Origin: an uncultured Alphaproteobacteria bacterium
Lineage (GTDB): Bacteria > Pseudomonadota > Alphaproteobacteria > RF32 > CAG-239
DNA: 59,116 nt
Direction: 5' to 3'
NCBI GenBank assembly: GCA_910585375.1
Contig: CAJUCZ010000011.1
Span: forward strand, 1-59,116
In this document: positions 53,210-59,116 of the stretch, piece after piece
Numbering within the stretch: the stretch's first letter is position 1
How the letters are laid out: each line of letters starts with the position of its first letter
Made by a program: the position numbers and the translations under genes
Notes under the pieces: generated by a model
Database searches by the model: none
Seen by the model: only the letters and a program-made list of their open reading frames with translations
What the model was told of the DNA's origin: nothing

Positions 53210-53881
53210 ATGGCGGAAACTACTGGTAAAAGGCCTCAGAAAAAGAACAACCAATACAAGCGGAACAAAAATCCGCGCTTTAAAAATGATAAAAATCCCA
53301 AACCTGTTAAAGATGAGGCCGGCAGGGTTCAGCATAATGAAAAACCGGCAGAAAATCCGGTTGAGAAAAGTACAGCGCTTCATCCGGTCAAATTGAAGGC
53401 ATATGAGATTTATATTATTACCGCCGTCATTGTTATTCTGGCTCTTATCGGCTATACCATCAGCCGCAATTCCCTGCCGCAGGCCGAGACTGACGGCCGG
53501 ACAGAAAAGGCTGCTGCCGGCGAGACACGGACAGAGCCCCAAAACATCCTTGGTTTTACAGAGTTAAAAGACCAATATGCGCTTTGTGCCAATTTGTTGT
53601 TTTTATCGCAATATGATTCAGGTAACGAATCCGCCAGTATGGACATTTTGAGAATTGCCAATCAGAAATACCAACGCCTGACCGGTGAGATGATTGAAGA
53701 AAATCCGGCCATGCAGGCTGAGGAAATGGAAATTCTGCGTAAAATTGTTCATGACGAAGAACATCCGGAAGCTAAGAAGGCTTTGGTCAAAGATTGTACC
53801 GAAGCGATTGCCGCTTTTGAAGAAATCTATAATCGTCAGGAAATTATTGATGCAAGCCTCAACGAAAATGCCGGAGATTAA
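53210..53881 (+). CDS. Single-span membrane protein of unknown function
   Basis: 223 residues. The first 65 are very basic (KRPQKKNNQYKRNKNPRFKN). One membrane segment follows (IYIITAVIVILALIGYTI, about 70-88), and then a helical periplasmic domain (about 115-223) with ALCANLLFLSQYDSGN and CTEAIAAFEEI. The basic tail points to the cytoplasm. Ribosome binding: GGGGA about 9 nt before the ATG. A terminator ends the transcript. Confidence 0.65.
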   Translation: MAETTGKRPQKKNNQYKRNKNPRFKNDKNPKPVKDEAGRVQHNEKPAENPVEKSTALHPVKLKAYEIYIITAVIVILALIGYTISRNSLPQAETDGRTEKAAAGETRTEPQNILGFTELKDQYALCANLLFLSQYDSGNESASMDILRIANQKYQRLTGEMIEENPAMQAEEMEILRKIVHDEEHPEAKKALVKDCTEAIAAFEEIYNRQEIIDASLNENAGD

Positions 53882-53900
53882 CTCCGGCATTTTATTTTAA
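53864..53900. terminator. Convergent terminator
   Basis: AAAATGCCGGAG pairs with CTCCGGCATTTTATTTT across 5 nt. It overlaps the end of the plus-strand gene and ends gpsA from the other side. Confidence 0.85.
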
Positions 53901-54874
53901 CAAATACTTTCGAATTCGCTTTTCAAATCTCTTTCAAACATAGATTTCAAAACGCTTTTAATATCGGCTTTTTCATAAACGGCTTTATACAATGCCTGAC
54001 AAATCGGCATATCTATGCCTTGCTCGTCAGCAATCATTTTGACGGCTTTGAGCGTAGCGACGCCTTCGGCAAGCTTTCCGAAATCCTGCCCTTTGGCAAA
54101 CATCTCGCCAAATTTGCGATTGTGGCTGTGCGGCGAAAACAACGTGGCTTCATAATCCCCTAAATGTGCCAATCCGTAAGCATTTTGCGGATTGCCGCCA
54201 AAATGTCTGATAAAGCGCCCGACTTCTATCGGAGCCCGCGCCATTAACGCACCTTTCAAGCCGTACCATTCCAATCCGTCCAGAATGCCGGCGGCAATAC
54301 CGATTACATTTTTCAAAGCAGCCCCGATCTGATTGCCGATCATATCCGTACCGTAATAAAAACGGATCAGGTCGCTGGAAAGCAATTTAATCAACCGGTC
54401 TTTGGTTTCCGGTTCATAACTGTCAATCACGGCACAAGAAGGCACCCCTTTCATATAATCCTGAACATGGCCGGGGCCGACAATAACGGCGACATGGACA
54501 TTTTGTCTGATTTCTTCCTGAAAGACCTGCTGCAAAGTTTTGGCTCCCGGCTCTTCCAACCCTTTCATTGCCAGCAGAAAAGTTTTGCCGTTCAGATTAT
54601 AATTGTTCAGCTGACGTGCCAATGAACGCAAATGCTGGCATCCGATAGATACAATTACAATGTCATTTTGCAAAACATCGGCAATATTCTCATGCAGTGC
54701 CATATTATCTGATAATCGCAGATAGGCATTTTTACGGGTATCACGCAGTTCGACAAAGTTTGGAGAGGTTGGGATATCATACATGTCAACCTGTTCAAAA
54801 CCGGCACAATTTCCGGCATACCACCCGAGGAAGGTTCCCCAGCGGCCACATCCGATTAATGAAATTTTTTTCAT
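53897..54874 (-). CDS. gpsA: NAD(P)H-dependent glycerol-3-phosphate dehydrogenase
   Basis: 325 residues from MKKISLIGCG at 54874 (AAAGGACAAGCC upstream). The nucleotide-binding loop is GCGRWGTFLGW. The active-site Lys lies in AALKNVIGIAAGILDGL, and GLAHLGDYEATLFSPHSHNR follows. The usual GPSFAxE motif is replaced by GPGHVQDYMKG, so the enzyme belongs to a divergent branch. It reduces dihydroxyacetone phosphate to glycerol-3-phosphate for lipid synthesis. Confidence 0.88.
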   Translation of the reverse strand: MKKISLIGCGRWGTFLGWYAGNCAGFEQVDMYDIPTSPNFVELRDTRKNAYLRLSDNMALHENIADVLQNDIVIVSIGCQHLRSLARQLNNYNLNGKTFLLAMKGLEEPGAKTLQQVFQEEIRQNVHVAVIVGPGHVQDYMKGVPSCAVIDSYEPETKDRLIKLLSSDLIRFYYGTDMIGNQIGAALKNVIGIAAGILDGLEWYGLKGALMARAPIEVGRFIRHFGGNPQNAYGLAHLGDYEATLFSPHSHNRKFGEMFAKGQDFGKLAEGVATLKAVKMIADEQGIDMPICQALYKAVYEKADIKSVLKSMFERDLKSEFESIC

Positions 54875-54987
54875 GGCTTGTCCTTTAAAAAGTTCAAGAA
54901 GAATCATGACTATTTTATAGAATATTATGTGCCGGTTGGCAATTGCTTTATTGACTTATTGCCAGAAATAAAAAAGGACAAAAAATT

Positions 54988-55362
54988 TTAAGAAAAACTG
55001 CTTTTTTTAGAGAGCTGACGGTTAACTATGGCACTGACATAATCAAATTCTTCAAAAGATTGATACGCAATATCGTGGCGTTTTTTATCATAATCATAAA
55101 AAACTTTATTAGCCAGACTGTCTATGGCTTCATCAATTTTTTGAAAAGCGGCGTTATAATCATTATTATAGTGATTGCGGGATTTTTTCTTGACGATTTC
55201 GTGGTAGGCGGAAATTACCTTTACAGTTTCGTCAGCGGAGTTTGCGTAACCCTTTTGTTCAAAGTCACGCATGATTTTTGCGGTTGTCTGATAGAAGCAT
55301 TTATTGGTTAATATGCTTCTTTGTTTTTTATTGTTACCATCAATAATCATTACAACATCCAT
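54988..55362 (-). CDS. Small charged hypothetical protein
   Basis: 124 residues, helical and rich in Lys, Asn and Tyr (YNNDYNAAFQKIDEAIDSLAN; DYDKKRHDIAYQSFEEFDY). No signal peptide or membrane segment. No family is recognised. It stands alone between gpsA and the sec operon. Confidence 0.5.
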   Translation of the reverse strand: MDVVMIIDGNNKKQRSILTNKCFYQTTAKIMRDFEQKGYANSADETVKVISAYHEIVKKKSRNHYNNDYNAAFQKIDEAIDSLANKVFYDYDKKRHDIAYQSFEEFDYVSAIVNRQLSKKSSFS

Positions 55363-55419
55363 GGTTTCAAATTATGATAACGATGTAGCACATTTTTTTG
55401 GATTTTTCAACAGCAAAAT

Positions 55420-55466
55420 AAAAAAAACGGCGGAGACAAGGATTTGCCTTGTTTTCCGCCGTGGGA
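55420..55466 (-). terminator. secF terminator
   Basis: On the minus strand ACGGCGGA and TCCGCCGT pair, with an inner stem (ACAAGG/CCTTGT), and eight T follow. It lies just after secF. Confidence 0.85.
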
Positions 55467-55481
55467 TAACCCTACGCCGAT

Positions 55482-56420
55482 CTATTCGACATTGCCGAAA
55501 GGATTAACATTTTGGGAAGCTTCCTGCGTTTTGCGCAAGTCAAACAAGTCCAAAATAACCGCCGAAACATAAATTGAAGAATAAGTTCCGACAACTACAC
55601 CCCAGACTATGGTGAAAGCAAAACTGCGCAGCGTATCTCCGCCAAAGACCAACAGCGCCAGCGCCGCTAAAATGGTGCTAAAACCGGTCAGCAACGTGCG
55701 GGAGAAAATATCGTTGATACTTTTGTTCAACAAAACCTCTTGCGGCATTTTGGTAAATTTATGCAGATTTTCCCGAATACGGTCATAAGTCACAACCGTA
55801 TCGTTTACCGAATAACCGGCCAAAGTCAGAATGGCCGCAATGGTTGTCAGGCTGAAATCCATGCCAAACAAAGACAACAAACCTAACGTAATAATCACGT
55901 CATGAAACAAGCCGAGCAGAGCGCCAAAAGCAAATTGCCATTCAAAACGAATCCAGATATAAGCGGAAATAGCCAAAATGGCAATCAGAGAAGCAATGCT
56001 GCCGGCAATTTTCAATTCATCACCGACTTGCGGGCCAACGGTTTCAATCCGACGATATTCGAGGCCGCTGCCCAAAACTTCTTTAATGTTTTTAACGGCA
56101 ATCCGCTGAGCTTCTTCATCCAGATTATCGGCTTCGGCCCGAATCATCAGTTCATTGCCTTTATCGCCGATTGTCTGCAGATTGATTTCTCCGATATTGA
56201 CACTTTCCAGCTTGTTTCTGATTTCCGTCAAATCAAGCGGTTGTTCGCTTTTGATTTCCATCAAAATACCGCCCGAAAAATCAATGCCAAAATTAAACCC
56301 TTTGACGGCAATCAGTACAACTGACAGCAAAAAGCTGACAATCGAAATTGCATAGGTCAGCTTTTTAGCCCCCATAAAATTTATATTTGTATCTTTGGTA
56401 ATCCAACTAAAAATTCTCAT
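55482..56420 (-). CDS. secF: Protein translocase subunit SecF
   Basis: 312 residues. The first membrane segment is followed by FGIDFSGGILMEI, the family motif. Six segments are seen, with VNDTVVTYDRIREN in the fourth-fifth region. It helps SecD draw proteins out of SecYEG by the proton gradient. It lies 11 nt downstream of secD. Confidence 0.96.
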   Translation of the reverse strand: MRIFSWITKDTNINFMGAKKLTYAISIVSFLLSVVLIAVKGFNFGIDFSGGILMEIKSEQPLDLTEIRNKLESVNIGEINLQTIGDKGNELMIRAEADNLDEEAQRIAVKNIKEVLGSGLEYRRIETVGPQVGDELKIAGSIASLIAILAISAYIWIRFEWQFAFGALLGLFHDVIITLGLLSLFGMDFSLTTIAAILTLAGYSVNDTVVTYDRIRENLHKFTKMPQEVLLNKSINDIFSRTLLTGFSTILAALALLVFGGDTLRSFAFTIVWGVVVGTYSSIYVSAVILDLFDLRKTQEASQNVNPFGNVE

Positions 56421-56431
56421 TTTTCTTATCC

Positions 56432-57982
56432 TTACATAATCGGCAATTTGGTCGGTTTTGCCTTATTCAGCCAAGTGGCGATAATAACACGGGTTACGGT
56501 TACCGACGTAAACATTGAGGTTGCGATACCGATTGCCAAAGTTACGGCAAAGCCGCGGACCGGACCTGTCCCGAACCAGAACAGGACAATGGCGGCAACC
56601 AGAGTTGTGAGGTTGGAATCCACAATTGTCGTCCACGCTTCGGTAAAGCCGGCATCTGCCGCATCGCGCGGAGAGCGTCCGGCTTTGACTTCTTCACGCA
56701 TCCGTTCAAAAATCAAAACATTGGCATCAACCGCCATGCCGATTGTCAGAATAATACCGGCAATTCCGGGCAGAGTCAGCGTGGCGCCGATAAAGCTCAG
56801 AATACCAAGCATCAAAAACAGATTGGTAAAAACAGCAACGGTCGTAAAAATGCCAAACAGGCCATAAGCAGCAATAATAAATGCCACAACAGCGATCAGG
56901 CCGATGACGCAGGCGACCGCACCGGCGCGGATGGAATCTGCGCCCAGACCGGCACCGACAGTCCGTTCTTCCAAAACCTCAAGAGGCGCAGGCAATGCAC
57001 CGGAACGCAGCAACAAGGCCAGATCATTCGCCGATTTTGCCGTAAAGCTGCCGCTGATAATGCCGCTGCCGCCTAAAATGGCACTTTGAATCGTCGGGGC
57101 TGAAATAACCTCATTATCCAAGACAATTGCCAAACGTTCGCCGATGTTGTTTTTGGTCACTTCGCCAAACTTTTTGCCGCCGAAAGTATCAAATTTAAAG
57201 CTTACGACAGGTTCCTGATCCTGAAAGCTGGCCTGAGCGTCAACCAGATGTTCTCCGGTTACGATAGCTTTACGCCCCAGAACATAGTTTTCACCTTCCG
57301 ATCCTTTAACCAGTTTGGATGAATTGGAAATCATACCGCGGCGGGCATCCAACGCAGAACTGCGGCTATCCACCAAATGGAAGCTCAGTTTTGCGGTTTT
57401 GCCGAGCAAGGTTTTGACGTATTCAGGGTTTTGCAGCCCCGGCAGCTGAACAACAATACGGTCAGATCCCTGACGCTGAATAACAGGCTCTTTGGTGCCC
57501 AGTTCGTCAATACGGCGGCGGACGATTTCAATAGATTGGTCAACAATTTTGCTCTTAAGTTCGTTTAAGGCCATTTCATTATAAGAAATCACAAGCAAGC
57601 CATCCGCTTCTTCTTTAACATCATAATCTTTGTCCAGTTTGCGGAACAAAGAAGCGGCCTTGTTGCGGGCATTAAGATTTTCAATCTTGACTTGAACATT
57701 CGTCGGCGCGGCTTTAAGGCTTTGATAACGAATCTTGTTTTCACGCAAGGTCTGACGGATGCCGTCTTCAATCGAATCCATTTTTTCTTTCAGAACATCA
57801 TCTATTTTGACTTCCAAAAGCAGGTTGGAACCGCCCTGCAAATCCAGTCCGAGGTTTACCGGCTGCCACCAACTGGGGAACGAAGCCGCTTTTTCCGGCA
57901 TCAGATTGGGAATTGAAAAGAAGATTCCCAAAAGGCAGATGCCGATAATAATCATTATTCTGGTTTGTGACAATTTATACAT
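56432..57982 (-). CDS. secD: Protein translocase subunit SecD
   Basis: 516 residues, the usual length in alphaproteobacteria. The first membrane segment is followed by LGLDLQGGSNLLLEV. The large periplasmic domain has IVRRRIDELGTKEPVIQRQG and DRIVVQLPGL, and the membrane part AVDANVLIFERMREE. It works with SecF and YajC at the inner membrane. The yajC-secD-secF order and the short gaps (12 and 11 nt) show an operon. Confidence 0.97.
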   Translation of the reverse strand: MYKLSQTRIMIIIGICLLGIFFSIPNLMPEKAASFPSWWQPVNLGLDLQGGSNLLLEVKIDDVLKEKMDSIEDGIRQTLRENKIRYQSLKAAPTNVQVKIENLNARNKAASLFRKLDKDYDVKEEADGLLVISYNEMALNELKSKIVDQSIEIVRRRIDELGTKEPVIQRQGSDRIVVQLPGLQNPEYVKTLLGKTAKLSFHLVDSRSSALDARRGMISNSSKLVKGSEGENYVLGRKAIVTGEHLVDAQASFQDQEPVVSFKFDTFGGKKFGEVTKNNIGERLAIVLDNEVISAPTIQSAILGGSGIISGSFTAKSANDLALLLRSGALPAPLEVLEERTVGAGLGADSIRAGAVACVIGLIAVVAFIIAAYGLFGIFTTVAVFTNLFLMLGILSFIGATLTLPGIAGIILTIGMAVDANVLIFERMREEVKAGRSPRDAADAGFTEAWTTIVDSNLTTLVAAIVLFWFGTGPVRGFAVTLAIGIATSMFTSVTVTRVIIATWLNKAKPTKLPIM

Positions 57983-57994
57983 TTTGCTGCCTTC

Positions 57995-58387
57995 TTATTT
58001 TTTGTTTTTCTTATTAGAATTTGCCGCCTTATCAAGCATTTTTGACTTGGCTTCCAGCGCGGCTTTCAGTAGTTCGGCCGTCAGGACTTCCCGTACGGTG
58101 GCACGGTTGATTACCACATTAATGCCCTCGGCAATTTCAACAGTCAAATCCATCGGATCATCAGCTTTTACGACTTTTGCATAAATTCCGCCGCCGGTAA
58201 TGATATGGTCACCTTTTTTCAAAGCGCTGACCATCGCCTCGTGCTGTTTGATTTTCTTTTGCTGCGGACGAATCAACAAGAAATAAAAAATCAAGAAAAT
58301 CAGCCCGAGCTGAATGAAAGTTCCGGCCATTGACCCTGCCGGTGCGGCTGCGCCGGAAACTTGTGCAAAAGCGTCACTAATGAACAT
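57995..58387 (-). CDS. yajC: Preprotein translocase subunit YajC
   Basis: 130 residues. One membrane segment (FIQLGLIFLIFYFLLIRPQQ) is followed by the conserved QKKIKQHEAMVSALKKGDHI and GGGIYAKVVK. The tail is Lys/Asn-rich. First gene of the sec operon here; AGGAGAATAC precedes the ATG. Confidence 0.95.
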   Translation of the reverse strand: MFISDAFAQVSGAAAPAGSMAGTFIQLGLIFLIFYFLLIRPQQKKIKQHEAMVSALKKGDHIITGGGIYAKVVKADDPMDLTVEIAEGINVVINRATVREVLTAELLKAALEAKSKMLDKAANSNKKNKK

Positions 58388-59116
58388 TGTATTCTCCTAT
58401 TTTATTAAAAATTTTCGTGGTTACTATACACCAAATAACGGTTTTCTCAACCATAAAAATGTAGAAATACATATTTTTCGTTTTCCCTCCCTCTGATGCA
58501 CTCATATTTATTTTCTTATCAGGGGATGTTTAGTCCTCTCCTCTCCTTCCCTCTCCTTCCTTTCTCTTATATCCCCGTTTGTCCCTTTTGTTCTCCTCTC
58601 TCTCTTTCCACCCCATTTTTTCGTTGTTTTTCTTTTTTTATTTTCTAGTTTTGGTTTCTTCATAGAGTTGGTTTTTCTTCTTTCTTACTTTTGCTTGACC
58701 AAAAGTAAGCAAAAGTCAAGCCCAACCTCATTTTCTAAGCTTTCAGCCCAAAGTTAAGGTCACTACGTTCCAAGGCTTAGTACTTAATATTCACCTCTTT
58801 GGGCCAAAAGCTAAGAAATCATTCGGTAATCGGGCTAATCAACTCTCCCCGCCCCTCTCACTCATGAGAGGGTGTAGCACGTCTCTTTTTCCTGCTTCCC
58901 CGTTCCTTTTGTTCTCCGTTTTCTCTCTTTCCACACTCCCTGCTACTTTCTTTTCCTTTTCTCTCCCCGCGGCTTTCCTTTTTTCTCCCGCCCCCTTGTC
59001 CCTTTTGTCCGCGTTTTTCTTTTTTTATTTTCGGGTTTTGGGTTTTTCATAGAGTTGGTTATTCTTCTTTCTTACTTTTGCTTGACCAAAAGTAAGCAAA
59101 AGTCAAGCCCAACCTC
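58388..59116. repeat. Gene-free dispersed-repeat region at the right end
   Basis: No gene. After the yajC promoter region comes a pyrimidine-rich stretch (CTCTCCTTCC repeats, about 58530-58620). From about 58650 to 58890 the sequence matches 30-275 with only a few changes. A third copy of the unit's first part, with the CTTACTTTTG/CAAAAGTAAG hairpin, closes the window (about 59010-59116). Confidence 0.85.

Overview
The window reads as chromosome of an uncultured, host- or gut-associated alphaproteobacterium. The evidence is an intact alphaproteobacterial-type gene set (cmk-rpsA, yajC-secD-secF, suf genes, comF), tRNA genes with encoded CCA, a gene for rhodoquinone synthesis (rquA), and large Pmp-like autotransporters. 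The lineage is an inference; no 16S rRNA gene is present. Base composition is moderate in the housekeeping parts and clearly AT-rich in the accessory patches (about 8.3-9.1, 19.5-22.4 and 26.2-32.8 kb). Both ends of the window (1-847 and 58.5-59.1 kb) are gene-free and share a near-identical repeat of about 240 bp, so the window is probably bounded by dispersed repeats.

Layout. 0.8-1.3 kb: a small HTH-like protein gene behind a candidate structured RNA with its own promoter and terminator. 1.4-5.7 kb: a TolC-like lipoprotein with an extra Ig/cadherin-like tail, an orphan VirB8-like protein and a thymidine phosphorylase. 5.8-8.3 kb: a ygiW-qseB-qseC operon behind a tandem CTTAAG box. 9.1-9.5 kb: two tRNA-Ala genes and an unusual tRNA-like cloverleaf. 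9.9-12.4 kb: cmk-rpsA. 12.5-15.6 kb: a secreted protein, rsmE, a NarL-type response regulator, an Hpt protein and rquA in one tight operon. 15.7-19.3 kb: small or damaged genes, a half DEAD-box helicase, an isochorismatase-family hydrolase and a META-domain lipoprotein.

19.4-22.4 kb is the most unusual part. A tRNA-Thr gene is followed by two AT-rich cargo modules, each ending in a copy of the tRNA 3' end plus its terminator, and no recombinase is in sight. Shorter duplications of tRNA 3' ends occur at tRNA-Ala(GGC) and tRNA-Val(GAC), and a hairpin element is shared between those two loci. 22.6-31.6 kb holds two large autotransporters whose passengers carry repeated GGA(I/V) and FxxN motifs. 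A LysR regulator, a HAD hydrolase, an MFS remnant and a small membrane protein follow.

From 49.9 down to 34.0 kb is a long run of minus-strand genes: N-formylglutamate amidohydrolase, lytic transglycosylase, RNase J-like MBL protein, acyl-ACP thioesterase, sufC-sufD-(GIY-YIG)-sufS-sufT-(class I glutamine amidotransferase)-sufE, sucC-sucD, comF, a membrane spermidine synthase-like protein, trpS and an MGMT-like gene. SufB is not in this cluster. The SucCD pair lacks residues needed for the normal phosphohistidine mechanism. The right part (50-58.4 kb) has tRNA-Val, a 651-residue orphan protein, two lineage-specific membrane proteins, gpsA and yajC-secD-secF.

RquA points to anaerobic respiration with rhodoquinone, usually paired with fumarate reduction. 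The Suf genes supply Fe-S clusters, and the autotransporters and TolC-like protein point to an envelope adapted to a host. All assignments come from reading the sequence; no database search was run.
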